From positions 1-14,575 of the forward strand of contig CAYPMT010000060.1 of the NCBI GenBank assembly GCA_964411875.1: 14,575 bases of DNA. Reading direction: 5' to 3'. Positions 1 to 6,518 of the stretch are shown here, one piece after another. Source of the DNA: Aliikangiella sp964411875 (GTDB taxonomy: Bacteria > Pseudomonadota > Gammaproteobacteria > Enterobacterales > Kangiellaceae). Under the pieces are notes generated by a model. That model worked only from the letters and a program-made list of their open reading frames with translations. It was not told the DNA's origin and did not search any database. The position numbers and the translations under genes were made by a program. Every line of letters starts with the position of its first letter. Position 1 is the first letter of the stretch.

Positions 1-60
1 GGCGAACATCTTCCGGTCACACAAGACTTGCAACATTTGGTTATTTTTTCTAAAAATTAA
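1..60 (+). CDS. Possible 3' end of an unidentified gene, cut by the window edge
   Basis: Frame 1 on the + strand is open from the edge for 19 codons and stops with TAA at 58-60. It reads GEHLPVTQDLQHLVIFSKN, which has a protein-like composition. The other + frames read as AT-rich, unconvincing peptide. It would converge with the lipoprotein gene that ends at 271. The fragment is too short to assign to a family, and it could be a chance open frame. Confidence 0.3.
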   Translation, partial: GEHLPVTQDLQHLVIFSKN

Positions 61-270
61 TCAGTTTATGAATTCATATGATATTTTTCTAAAGACTAAT
101 TCTCAAGTTTGAATATCAATGTGTAACGCATATTTAACACTTCTATGGCTTATCCATTCACCATTATCGGCTTAAATTGCCATTTGCAACAGCAGAATAA
201 AAAGTCAATCACCAATCTCTATTACTCTATTGAAACAATGGGTTAAATAAGAAATAGTTAGGTATCTGAA
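61..270. other. AT-rich intergenic stretch with no recognisable feature
   Basis: This 210-base stretch lies between the possible gene tail ending at 60 and the stop codon of the lipoprotein gene at 271. All frames are broken by stops, and I see no convincing hairpin with a T-run on either strand, so a terminator between the two converging units was not found. Confidence 0.5.
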
Positions 271-1449
271 TCAGTTATTTTCAAGTTCAAACCAAAAGTT
301 ATAAATAACAACTTGCTCTTCAATAGGTTTTCCATCAATAGCGTCCGAGGTAAATCGGCATTTTTTTAAAGCTCTAAGAGCTGAGCGTTCAAACTCTTTA
401 TTTAAATCAACAGTAGAAATAGAAAATGAATTTATTTTTGTTTGCCCTGAAATCGATTCATTTCGACTCAGGTCAAAATTCTTAATTCTTTCTCCTCGTT
501 TTTTTGAAGACCAAGTTCCTATAACTTTAATATTTTGAGGGACACCACTTTGTGTTATTGTAAAGGCCAGTCTCACACGGCCCTCGACACCAACCCTAAG
601 TGCTGCCTCAGGATATATTGGTGGTGAAATAGCTAATATAGGAATAGCTTTAGGTGCTAATAAATAACTTAAATCCACATCAGTAATATCTTGCTTTCCA
701 TCTAATGCATTATTGCTAATATTAGTTATTATTTTTTGAGTTAAGGCATCTTTAGCTAATCGAAATGTTGTCACGCTTTTAACATTGGCCGTTTCAATTG
801 ATTGACCTTTTTTCTTAACCGGCTGATAAGTATAGTGCTCAGCTGCTTTTATACTTTCAGCCTCAAAAACTTTGTCTGAAGATTCTATTACACGAACATC
901 ACGGGTTTTGCCTTCTGGAGTGACGGTTAGCTCTAGAATCACATAACCTTTAATTTCTTTATTTAAAGCTTCCGTTGGATAGTTGGGTATAGGGCCTTCA
1001 ACAAAAACTGGTTCTGTTATTAATAGCTCAGTCAAAGTATCTTTCTGTGCTTGCATACCATAAAGCGCAATTTTTTCTTTAGCTTCTTTTTCAGCTTTTT
1101 TACGCTGCTTATCGGTTAATTGGGCCAAAACGTCTTCTCGCTCTTTAATAAAATCTTCATCTCCACTATCTGCTGCCACGGCAAGCCAAGCAAAGCCTTG
1201 ATAAAAATCTTTCTTGACTCCTTCTCCATTTGAATACATAACCCATAAACTATGTTGTGCACTCGGCTCACCAATTTTAGCGAGACTTTCAAACATAGAA
1301 AAAGCTTCTGTATAATTCTTGCTATCATAAATCTTTAATGCATTGCTATAATCTTGATCTCGCGGATGAGTTAGATTCGTCGAACATGACGTTATTGTTA
1401 TTAAAAGAAAAGCAATTGAAAATAAACGTTTAAGATATAAGTTACACAT
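271..1449 (-). CDS. Lipoprotein with Sel1/TPR-like region and two TonB C-terminal domains
   Basis: The 392-residue product opens with a lipoprotein signal: basic Lys7-Arg8, a hydrophobic core, and a lipobox ITSC with Cys22. Ser at +2 favours the outer membrane. Residues 34-105 look like a TPR/Sel1 unit (YTEAFSMFESLAKIGEPSAQ, then an NGEGVKKDF turn). Residues 111-135 are a charged Lys/Glu/Ala helix. Two TonB_C-type domains follow, at about 148-232 (PNYPTEALN, KGYVILELTV) and 266-390 (PPIYPEAAL, EGRVRLAFTI). The second carries an extra stretch at about 312-347. There is no Pro-rich spacer or N-terminal membrane anchor as in a true TonB, so energy transduction is doubtful; a periplasmic or outer-membrane scaffold is my inference. 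GGA lies 8 nt before the ATG and supports this start. Its partner is unknown. Confidence 0.85.
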   Translation of the reverse strand: MCNLYLKRLFSIAFLLITITSCSTNLTHPRDQDYSNALKIYDSKNYTEAFSMFESLAKIGEPSAQHSLWVMYSNGEGVKKDFYQGFAWLAVAADSGDEDFIKEREDVLAQLTDKQRKKAEKEAKEKIALYGMQAQKDTLTELLITEPVFVEGPIPNYPTEALNKEIKGYVILELTVTPEGKTRDVRVIESSDKVFEAESIKAAEHYTYQPVKKKGQSIETANVKSVTTFRLAKDALTQKIITNISNNALDGKQDITDVDLSYLLAPKAIPILAISPPIYPEAALRVGVEGRVRLAFTITQSGVPQNIKVIGTWSSKKRGERIKNFDLSRNESISGQTKINSFSISTVDLNKEFERSALRALKKCRFTSDAIDGKPIEEQVVIYNFWFELENN

Positions 1450-1482
1450 TTTATTATTCCATTAGATTTGTGAAGCAATATA

Positions 1483-1495
1483 ATGATTTAATCAT
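1483..1495. promoter_or_regulatory. 13-bp palindrome upstream of the lipoprotein gene
   Basis: ATGATTTAATCAT has perfect 6-bp arms around one central base and lies about 35-45 nt upstream of the lipoprotein start codon, where an operator could sit. In AT-rich DNA such a palindrome can arise by chance, and I recognise no regulator for it. Confidence 0.2.
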
Positions 1496-1496
1496 C

Positions 1497-1534
1497 AAAA
1501 AAAATCAACTGCTAATCTTAAATAATGGGATTAG
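1497..1534 (-). terminator. Weak terminator candidate after the sigma-28 pair
   Basis: On the minus strand, downstream of the metalloprotease stop, CTAATC and GATTAG (plus-strand 1529-1534 and 1512-1517) can form a 6-bp stem. Seven nt later comes a run of eight U (plus-strand A run at 1497-1504). The stem is AT-rich, the loop is 11 nt, and the U-run does not abut the stem, so function is doubtful. If it is inactive, the lipoprotein gene could be read through from the flagellar promoter. Confidence 0.25.
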
Positions 1535-1556
1535 GATTTTTCTAAATAAAAATTGA

Positions 1557-2348
1557 CTAGATATTAATTGATAAGAAGGAAGACTCTGAAGACACACCCA
1601 AAGCGCCAGAGTTAATAATTCGATTACTTAATCGTGAAGCTTGTTCATCGGATAAAGGTTTAGATTCTTCTGATTGATTCTCCAAATCATTACTCTTTAA
1701 GTCATTTTTTAAATTTTTTGACTCAACTTGCTTAAGCTCAGCCTCTTGTTTTTTTTGTAATGATAATTCTGTTAAAGCTTGGTTAGCCAACTGAGTGGCT
1801 TGTGCTGCAACTTTTAAATCTTGAGATGATGGCTCAACGGGTGCTAATGCAGCACGCCGAACCTTTTCCATTTTAGCAATCGTTTCTTTTGGATCTTGTT
1901 CAGGGCCAATATCAATTGAAACTTCACCAGCAACGGCATAACGTTTACCATCAGGACCAACAGTATATTGATATTGTGGCGCACCAGCTAATTCGCCACC
2001 AACAGCTGCATGTGCTTGCTCATGAGCTCTTACTTCTCTATCCCGCTTTCTTAATGTTTGAACCTGTTTTTGTTCAGCTAATTCTTGACGTTCTTCTTCT
2101 TGTGATGACTCAGTATTTTCTTGATTTTTTTCTGAAAGAGACGACTTTGATTTCTCTCGTTCTGTTTCTTTGATATCGGTATTTTTATTATCTTGATAAG
2201 AATCGGCAGCTTGACGATTAGCAGGATTTTCTACCGTTGACTTTGCTTCAGGGATAGGAACTTTTTTAACCGTTTCATTATGCGCTACTTCAGTAGCAGT
2301 GTTAGCCGTAGAAATAGGAACAACAATAGGTGCATTAGCGATTAACAT
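1557..2348 (-). CDS. Putative metalloprotease, SprA-related / CJM1_0395 family
   Basis: The 263-residue protein has a low-complexity, highly charged N-terminal half (about 15-100, rich in Glu, Lys, Gln, Ser). A conserved core at about 101-195 contains a zinc-peptidase-type motif HEQAH at 109-113, then a GGELAGAP stretch, a TVGPDGKRYAVAGEVSIDI block, and a helix with KMEKVRRAALAP. This order is typical of the SprA-related family annotated as putative metalloproteases. The C-terminal tail (196-263) is again charged and low in complexity. There is no signal peptide or membrane segment, so it is cytoplasmic or exported by a non-Sec route. It starts 9 nt after the small upstream gene, with no clear Shine-Dalgarno, which suggests translational coupling. 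Activity and substrate are unknown. Family call is firm; enzymatic role is inferred from the HExxH motif. Confidence 0.85.
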   Translation of the reverse strand: MLIANAPIVVPISTANTATEVAHNETVKKVPIPEAKSTVENPANRQAADSYQDNKNTDIKETEREKSKSSLSEKNQENTESSQEEERQELAEQKQVQTLRKRDREVRAHEQAHAAVGGELAGAPQYQYTVGPDGKRYAVAGEVSIDIGPEQDPKETIAKMEKVRRAALAPVEPSSQDLKVAAQATQLANQALTELSLQKKQEAELKQVESKNLKNDLKSNDLENQSEESKPLSDEQASRLSNRIINSGALGVSSESSFLSINI

Positions 2349-2357
2349 AAAAACACG

Positions 2358-2606
2358 CTAAGCTTTAATATCCAAAATCGATCCGATCAAGTCCGAAGCG
2401 GTTGAAACCACCTTAGCATTGGCGGTAAACTGAATTTCAGATTGTTTCAGTTCAACTAAAGAGCTAACTAAAGTATTACTATCAAGGCTATCAGTTTTTG
2501 TATCAGTAACCGATTGAGAAGCAATATCACTAGCAGCTTTGCTAGCGCTCTGGCTGGCTGTTTGAATACCCTGGTAAGCAGTACTGAGAATACTGTCGAT
2601 AGCCAT
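2358..2606 (-). CDS. Small protein resembling flagellar rod/hook axial protein ends
   Basis: This 82-residue protein has an N-terminal Ala/Ser/Gln helix (residues 1-33) and a C-terminal helix (about 49-82) with the pattern LVELKQSEIQFTANAKVV and STASDLIGSILDIKA. That pattern closely follows the C-terminal signature of flagellar rod and hook proteins (Flg_bbr_C: ...QANAKV...TADEML..LL.IK). The middle domains of FlgC, FlgG or FlgE are absent, so it looks like a minimal axial-type protein with only the coiled ends. The Shine-Dalgarno AGAGG lies 5 nt before the ATG. It is the first gene behind a sigma-28-type promoter and is followed 9 nt later by the putative metalloprotease. A role in or on the flagellum is inferred from motif plus promoter and is unproven. 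Confidence 0.8.
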   Translation of the reverse strand: MAIDSILSTAYQGIQTASQSASKAASDIASQSVTDTKTDSLDSNTLVSSLVELKQSEIQFTANAKVVSTASDLIGSILDIKA

Positions 2607-2673
2607 TAAAACCTCTTTAAAATCAATTAATAAGGAAAATATACCCTATAAAAACCACACCCTATCAATAACT

Positions 2674-2700
2674 ATATCGGCCAAAACGGTCAAAACTTGA
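2674..2700 (-). promoter_or_regulatory. Sigma-28 (FliA) type promoter for the flagellar-like pair
   Basis: On the minus strand the sequence reads TCAAGTTT, then 11 nt, then GCCGATAT. The enterobacterial FliA consensus is TAAAGTTT-N11-GCCGATAA, so 14 of 16 positions match with exact spacing. It reads towards the 82-residue gene, giving a leader of about 60 nt with a good ribosome binding site. This fits late (class 3) flagellar expression. It is a strong sequence match, but no transcription data are available. Confidence 0.8.
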
Positions 2701-2701
2701 G

Positions 2702-3010
2702 CTAAAATCTCAAATATTAATATTTGGTGTTAGAGATAATGATGGCCTTGAAATCGACCATTTCTTTGGTGGTTACATCAGCTATCATTTGAAACAAGGC
2801 CAAAAATATAATCCATATGGGATCCTTGGCTTTACCCGTGGGAAAGTGTCTGACAACTCTGGTTCAGCAATTAATAGTGATTTATCTTATGGATTTGGCA
2901 TTAATATTAATGTCATAAGACAAGCTATTATTAATATTGAATGGATTAATTATTACGATAAAGAAGTCGATATTAATGCGATTAACCTTGGCGCTACTTG
3001 GCGGTTTTAA
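2702..3010 (+). pseudogene. 5'-truncated remnant of an outer-membrane beta-barrel gene
   Basis: The frame is open from 2672 to the TAA at 3008-3010. From about 2726 it aligns with the intact gene just downstream: GVRDNDGLEIDHFFGG against GISDDSGVDIDNFYGV, then shared NPYGILGF, INIEWINYYDK and a TWRF end. The signal peptide and about 60 N-terminal residues are missing, and no in-frame ATG exists; only a TTG at 2789 could start. The remnant ends where the divergent sigma-28 promoter begins (2693-2700), so a deletion or rearrangement probably removed its 5' half. A 35-base stretch (2930-2964) is identical to 3521-3555 of the intact copy, which suggests a fairly recent tandem duplication or gene conversion. 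A short functional peptide from TTG 2789 cannot be excluded but would not be exported. Confidence 0.75.
2930..2964 (+). repeat. 35-bp exact repeat, copy 1 (in the truncated gene)
   Basis: This stretch encodes the INIEWINYYDK strand region of the beta-barrel family and is identical base for base to 3521-3555. The two copies are in the same orientation, 591 bp apart, and could recombine to delete the DNA between them. Confidence 0.85.
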
Positions 3011-3023
3011 AAGCTTGGTAATT

Positions 3024-3051
3024 TTGCAAATTAATAAAAGTAGTATAAAAT
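3024..3051 (+). promoter_or_regulatory. Candidate sigma-70 promoter for the beta-barrel gene
   Basis: TTGCAA at 3024-3029 and TAAAAT at 3046-3051 (within TATAAAAT) are separated by 16 nt. Transcription would begin near 3057, at the base of a perfect hairpin. The elements are good for an AT-rich genome, but chance matches are common in such DNA. Confidence 0.45.
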
Positions 3052-3054
3052 ACC

Positions 3055-3077
3055 CTCAGCTAGAAACTCTAGCTGAG
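3055..3077 (+). terminator. Perfect 9-bp hairpin: terminator of the remnant or 5' mRNA hairpin
   Basis: CTCAGCTAG at 3055-3063 and CTAGCTGAG at 3069-3077 form a perfect stem with a 5-nt AAACT loop, followed by TTTATTT. It could terminate transcription from the truncated gene. Alternatively, if the promoter at 3024-3051 is used, the hairpin would sit at the very 5' end of the beta-barrel mRNA, the arrangement known to stabilise ompA mRNA. Sequence alone does not decide between the two. Confidence 0.55.
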
Positions 3078-3118
3078 TTTATTTAATTACAATATCTTTT
3101 AAAAAGGACATATAAATT

Positions 3119-3604
3119 ATGAAATTAAAATTAACTGCTGCATTATTAGCAGCTACTTTATCAAGTGCAACTTTTGCTGATAATTATTTTGGGGCTAACT
3201 ACAGTATGGTAGATTTAAGTGTGGTAGATTTAGGTGGTGTAGATCCTACTGCATTACAGTTAAAATATGGTTCTATGGTTCATGAAAATGTTGGCATTGA
3301 AGGACGCTTAGGTTTAGGAATATCAGATGATAGCGGTGTCGATATCGATAACTTTTATGGCGTTTACGCCAGTTTTCAATTAGATCCTGAGGCTACATTT
3401 AACCCATATGGTATTCTTGGATTTTCTAAAGGCAAAGTATCTGGTTTTGGTGGATCAGTTTCGGAAAGTGACATCTCTTACGGTATTGGCGCAGATATTA
3501 ATGTAGCAGAATCAGTTGCTATTAATATTGAATGGATTAATTATTACGATAAAGATGATGTTGAAGCAACTGCTATTAATTTAGGTGGTACTTGGAGATT
3601 CTAA
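3119..3604 (+). CDS. Small outer-membrane beta-barrel protein (OmpA-like, OMP_b-brl type)
   Basis: The 161-residue precursor has a classic Sec signal peptide, MKLKLTAALLAATLSSATFA, with cleavage likely before Asp21. The mature part of about 141 residues shows alternating beta strands: YFGANYSMVDLSVV, ALQLKYG, GIEGRLGLGI, FYGVYASFQL, NPYGILGFSKGKV, SYGIGADINV, AINIEWINYYDK. It ends in GTWRF, with the terminal aromatic residue used by the BAM complex for outer-membrane insertion. About 140 residues would suit an eight-stranded barrel. AAAGGA lies 10 nt before the ATG. A promoter-like sequence and hairpin precede it, and a terminator hairpin follows. A damaged paralogue lies just upstream. Function beyond an outer-membrane structural or adaptive role is unknown. 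Confidence 0.88.
   Translation: MKLKLTAALLAATLSSATFADNYFGANYSMVDLSVVDLGGVDPTALQLKYGSMVHENVGIEGRLGLGISDDSGVDIDNFYGVYASFQLDPEATFNPYGILGFSKGKVSGFGGSVSESDISYGIGADINVAESVAINIEWINYYDKDDVEATAINLGGTWRF
3521..3555 (+). repeat. 35-bp exact repeat, copy 2 (in the intact gene)
   Basis: Identical to 2930-2964 in the truncated upstream paralogue and in the same reading frame, encoding INIEWINYYDK. The flanking DNA is clearly diverged, so the identity reflects either a locally conserved strand or a short gene-conversion tract. Confidence 0.85.
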
Positions 3605-3612
3605 GTTGTTTT

Positions 3613-3647
3613 ATTAAAGGGCTTTTAAATAAGCCTTTTAATTTTTT
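3613..3647 (+). terminator. Intrinsic terminator after the beta-barrel gene
   Basis: A stem of up to 12 bp (3613-3624 with 3631-3642, one G-T pair, core AAAGGGCTT / AAGCCTTTT) has a 6-nt loop and runs into a T-run at 3642-3647. It lies 8 nt after the stop codon, between the converging beta-barrel and dgkA genes. On the minus strand no comparable T-run follows, so it probably acts mainly on the + strand. Confidence 0.75.
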
Positions 3648-3657
3648 AAAAATTAAA

Positions 3658-4020
3658 TCAAAAAAATAACACCATACTCCAAGCAATCACTAAAAAAATA
3701 AAACTCACTAAAACCAGTGCCGAGCCAATATCTTTAGCTCGACCGGATAATTCATGATGCTCATCACTAATTCGGTCAACCACGGCTTCAATCGCACTAT
3801 TGACTAGTTCAGCCATAACCATTAAAAATAATGGCAATATTAACCAAAGCAGTTCCTGACTATTTTCAGCTAGCCAATAAGCCGTTGGTAGTCCTATCAA
3901 TAAAAGCACGACTTCCTGTCTAAAGGCCGCTTCATATTGCCAAGCGGCTTTTAATCCTTTAAATGAATAACCAATGGCATCAATTATTCTCGCAAGACCA
4001 GTTTTGCCAGGTTTAGACAT
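3658..4020 (-). CDS. dgkA: Diacylglycerol kinase
   Basis: This 120-residue protein matches the small trimeric inner-membrane diacylglycerol kinase (E. coli, 122 residues) along its whole length. The enzyme phosphorylates diacylglycerol to phosphatidate, recycling lipid left after membrane-derived glucan or lipid A modification. Visible marks are the surface helix GYSFKGLKAAWQYEAAFRQE (18-36), three hydrophobic segments (about 37-50, 56-70, 100-119), and the active-site helix ELVNSAIEAVVDR with Glu71, Asn74 and Glu78, followed by HHELSGRAKDIGSA. It is the last gene of the biotin operon, 26 nt after the CvfB-like gene. That gap contains a 14-bp palindrome (4038-4051). The Shine-Dalgarno is weak. 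The family call is very secure. Confidence 0.96.
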   Translation of the reverse strand: MSKPGKTGLARIIDAIGYSFKGLKAAWQYEAAFRQEVVLLLIGLPTAYWLAENSQELLWLILPLFLMVMAELVNSAIEAVVDRISDEHHELSGRAKDIGSALVLVSFIFLVIAWSMVLFF

Positions 4021-4046
4021 AAGTTTTTAACCTATTAAATAAACGT

Positions 4047-4883
4047 TTATTCATTTTCTGCTAAACGAATACCACCCTTTTCAATGAGTATCTTTTTTTG
4101 TTTATAAAGCTTTCCTAGCTCGGCTTTAAATACTTTTTTACTCACACCAAACGTTTTATAAATTAATTCCGGAGGGCTTTTATCATTAATTTGTGAGAAG
4201 CCTTCTTCTACTTGAATATGCTGTAATATTTTTTTAGTCAATGATTGATCTTCAGTATGTCCAGGTGCTTTTAGACTAATATCAATACGATTGTCTTGTC
4301 GCACTTTTTTTATAAAACCTTTTAAACTCTGACCATATCGTAATTCTCTAAAAATATCAGAATGATGAAGTACTCCCCAAAAGGCTTGATTAACAATCAT
4401 TTTACAGCCTATGTCTGTCTCATCATCAACAATCAGGTTAACCGCTTGACCGGCTTTAAAACCCTGTGTTTCCTGTTTTACAAATTTATTTAATTTACTG
4501 CTCGCACAAACCCGTCCAGTATTATCTTCATAAGCTTTAACCGTATAAAATTTATCAACCTGCATTTTTTGGCTTTGTTCTGCAAAAGGTACAAATAAAT
4601 CTTTTGGCAAACCCCAATCTAAAAATGCACCAATATGATTAACTGATAATACTTTTAAACAGGCTATACCACCAATTTCTATTCTGGGTCGTTTGGTTGT
4701 CGCCACAAGCTCATCGCTGGAATTGTAATAAAGAAATACCTGAACTTTGTCACCGATTTCGCTATAGCGAGGTAATTCTTTTTCTGGCAAAAAAACTAAT
4801 CCGAGCTTGTGAGCATTTAATAATACGCCCCGGCTTGATTTTTGGGTAATTGATAAAAAATTAAACTGGCCAATTTTAATCAT
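4047..4883 (-). CDS. CvfB-like S1-domain RNA-binding protein
   Basis: The 278-residue protein has the layout of the CvfB/YitL family: two N-terminal S1-like barrels (about 1-65 and 72-130, the second with VLSVNHIGAFLDWGLPKDLF), a third OB-like domain (about 140-205, with LKGFIKKVRQDNRIDISLK), and a C-terminal winged helix (about 215-275, FGVSKKVFKAELGKLYKQKK, IRL). Family members bind RNA and influence virulence or expression in Firmicutes; their role in Gammaproteobacteria is poorly defined. The gene begins 14 nt after the bioD stop and precedes dgkA, so it should be co-transcribed with biotin synthesis. Nothing in its sequence suggests a direct part in the biotin pathway. No strong ribosome binding site is visible. 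Confidence 0.88.
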   Translation of the reverse strand: MIKIGQFNFLSITQKSSRGVLLNAHKLGLVFLPEKELPRYSEIGDKVQVFLYYNSSDELVATTKRPRIEIGGIACLKVLSVNHIGAFLDWGLPKDLFVPFAEQSQKMQVDKFYTVKAYEDNTGRVCASSKLNKFVKQETQGFKAGQAVNLIVDDETDIGCKMIVNQAFWGVLHHSDIFRELRYGQSLKGFIKKVRQDNRIDISLKAPGHTEDQSLTKKILQHIQVEEGFSQINDKSPPELIYKTFGVSKKVFKAELGKLYKQKKILIEKGGIRLAENE

Positions 4884-4897
4884 ATTTAAAACGACTT

Positions 4898-5596
4898 TTA
4901 ATTAAAGGATAAAGAGAGATTATCTAATGCATCAAGTCTAACATAACTATCTGTCTGCAGACGATTATCATTTTTGAGGAAAGGAATTTCTGCTATCAAG
5001 GGTGCGTTTATTTGCTGCTTTAAAGTCTCAACATTTTCTTGTTGATTTTGCATTTCAGGATCAATTTGGTTAGCGACCCAGCCCACTAATTTAAGGCCGC
5101 GAGATAAAATATTCGCTTGCGTTAATAACGCATGATTCAAACAACCCAATTTTAAACCAACCACGAGTATCACTTCTAGCTGCTCACTTTCAACATAATC
5201 AGCAAGACTTTCTTGTTGATTGAGTGGCACTAACCAACCACCTGCTCCTTCAATCACTAAATAATCCTCTTGATGTTTTTTCAAAGAACATAAATGTTTA
5301 ATTCGTTCAACAGATAGTTCAATCTGACTATTTTCTGCTGCAATATGAGGTGCAATTGCTGGTTCTAATGCAATAGGGTTAACCTGTTCATAAGACACAT
5401 CAATTGTTAACGCATCAATCAGCTGAAGTGCATCATCGTTTTTTAAACCATCGCTGAGCCTTTCACAACCTGCGGCAATCGGTTTAAAAGCTCGAACAGA
5501 ATGATGATGATTTTGTAATGCACGAATAAGTGCAACACTAAATAATGTTTTACCAACATTGGTATCAGTGCCAGTAATAAATAATCGTCTTTGCAT
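4898..5596 (-). CDS. bioD: ATP-dependent dethiobiotin synthetase BioD
   Basis: BioD closes the ureido ring of dethiobiotin from 7,8-diaminopelargonate, CO2 and ATP. Counting from ATG 5596 the protein has 232 residues, close to the usual 225-240. Marks are the P-loop GTDTNVGKT (residues 9-17), FKPIAAGCE, and the EGAGGWLVPL block of the dimer active site. The same frame can start two codons earlier at TTG 5602, but the ATG gives MQRRLFITGTDT, aligning with E. coli MSKRYFVTGTDT, so I prefer it. Neither start has a strong Shine-Dalgarno. It begins about 22 nt after the bioC stop and is followed 14 nt later by the CvfB-like gene. Confidence 0.96.
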   Translation of the reverse strand: MQRRLFITGTDTNVGKTLFSVALIRALQNHHHSVRAFKPIAAGCERLSDGLKNDDALQLIDALTIDVSYEQVNPIALEPAIAPHIAAENSQIELSVERIKHLCSLKKHQEDYLVIEGAGGWLVPLNQQESLADYVESEQLEVILVVGLKLGCLNHALLTQANILSRGLKLVGWVANQIDPEMQNQQENVETLKQQINAPLIAEIPFLKNDNRLQTDSYVRLDALDNLSLSFN

Positions 5597-5618
5597 ATTC
5601 AATAGTTAGCTTTAATTA

Positions 5619-6518
5619 TTAATTAGACTGTGGCGCTTGAACCTTAACACTTTGAGTATGATAATCCAATTTTTTGTCTTTGTTAGACTTCCAAGCATGT
5701 CCATAAATCACTTCGTAAGTTGCTGGTAAGCAATTATCGCTATTTCTAAATTTTTCATAAGCTTGTTTAGCTTGTTCAAATTTTTGTTTGCCAAGCAAAC
5801 CTTTTTTTACTTGGGAGTCGGCTGATTGAGTTTGTGTTATCTGAAAATCTATTGCATGGGATCCAATCGCTTTTAAATCTTTCATTAAACCCAACATTGT
5901 TTTGTAAGTTAAGGTAATGATATCTCTATCCATAACTACATTTTCAAAATTATTTTTAAAAACCTCATCACCGACAATATGCATATCAATAAACTCATTA
6001 ACATGAGAGCTTGATTCAGTCGCTTGCCAACTCTTTTTTAGTTCCATTAAAGTATCAGGGCCAAGTGTCGAAAAAATTAATAGTCCGCCAGGCTTAAGGA
6101 CACGATTTAATTCACCAAAAGTTTTCTTAAGTTCAGGTAACCACTGTATAGTTAAATTAGAAAAGACCAAGTCAAATTGATTACTTTCAAAAGGTAACGC
6201 ATCAATATCTGCAACTTGATAGTTAATCTTTTTAAACCAGCTTTGAGACTCTTTAGCTTGCTCAATCATACCTTGAGCGATATCAATACCAAAAATATTA
6301 GCTGATGAAAATTTCTTCTTTAACTGACGTGTTGACAAGCCAGTACCACAGCCAGCATCTAAAATCATCTTAGGCTTAACTTTCATACAAGACAATCGTT
6401 CAAAAACGCGTTCAGCTACTTCCTTTTGTAAAAAAGCATGGGCATCATAGGTTTTTGCTGCCTGACCAAAAGAGTTTGCAACTCTCTGTTTATCAATTTT
6501 CTGTTTATCAGTAATCAT
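5619..6518 (-). CDS. bioC: Malonyl-ACP O-methyltransferase BioC
   Basis: BioC methylates the free carboxyl of malonyl-ACP with S-adenosylmethionine, disguising it so that fatty acid synthesis can build the pimeloyl chain. The 299-residue protein starts with the family's typical IDKQRVANSFGQAAKTYD. It carries the SAM-binding motif ILDAGCGTG (52-60), the acidic motif FGIDIA (76-81), a second motif around VADIDALPF, and FSNLTIQWLPEL (119-130). It is longer than the E. coli protein (251), partly through a C-terminal tail rich in Lys and Gln. Its ATG overlaps the bioH stop as ATGA, so the two are translationally coupled, fitting their consecutive roles in masking and unmasking. Confidence 0.96.
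   Translation of the reverse strand: MITDKQKIDKQRVANSFGQAAKTYDAHAFLQKEVAERVFERLSCMKVKPKMILDAGCGTGLSTRQLKKKFSSANIFGIDIAQGMIEQAKESQSWFKKINYQVADIDALPFESNQFDLVFSNLTIQWLPELKKTFGELNRVLKPGGLLIFSTLGPDTLMELKKSWQATESSSHVNEFIDMHIVGDEVFKNNFENVVMDRDIITLTYKTMLGLMKDLKAIGSHAIDFQITQTQSADSQVKKGLLGKQKFEQAKQAYEKFRNSDNCLPATYEVIYGHAWKSNKDKKLDYHTQSVKVQAPQSN

Noticed and set aside
1889..2173. A + strand open frame of 94 codons opposite the metalloprotease gene
   Set aside because: It is antisense to a recognised protein, rich in His/Gln/Leu from the complementary codons, and has no family resemblance or ribosome binding site.
2789..3010. A 73-codon reading frame starting with TTG as an independent gene
   Set aside because: The frame is open and homologous well upstream of this TTG, there is no ribosome binding site, and the product lacks a signal peptide. 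It is better read as part of a truncated paralogue.
4038..4051. Perfect 14-bp palindrome AATAAACGTTTATT between the CvfB-like gene and dgkA, resembling a LacI-family operator core
   Set aside because: It overlaps a stop codon inside an operon, no promoter is visible next to it, and the AT-rich arms can arise by chance.
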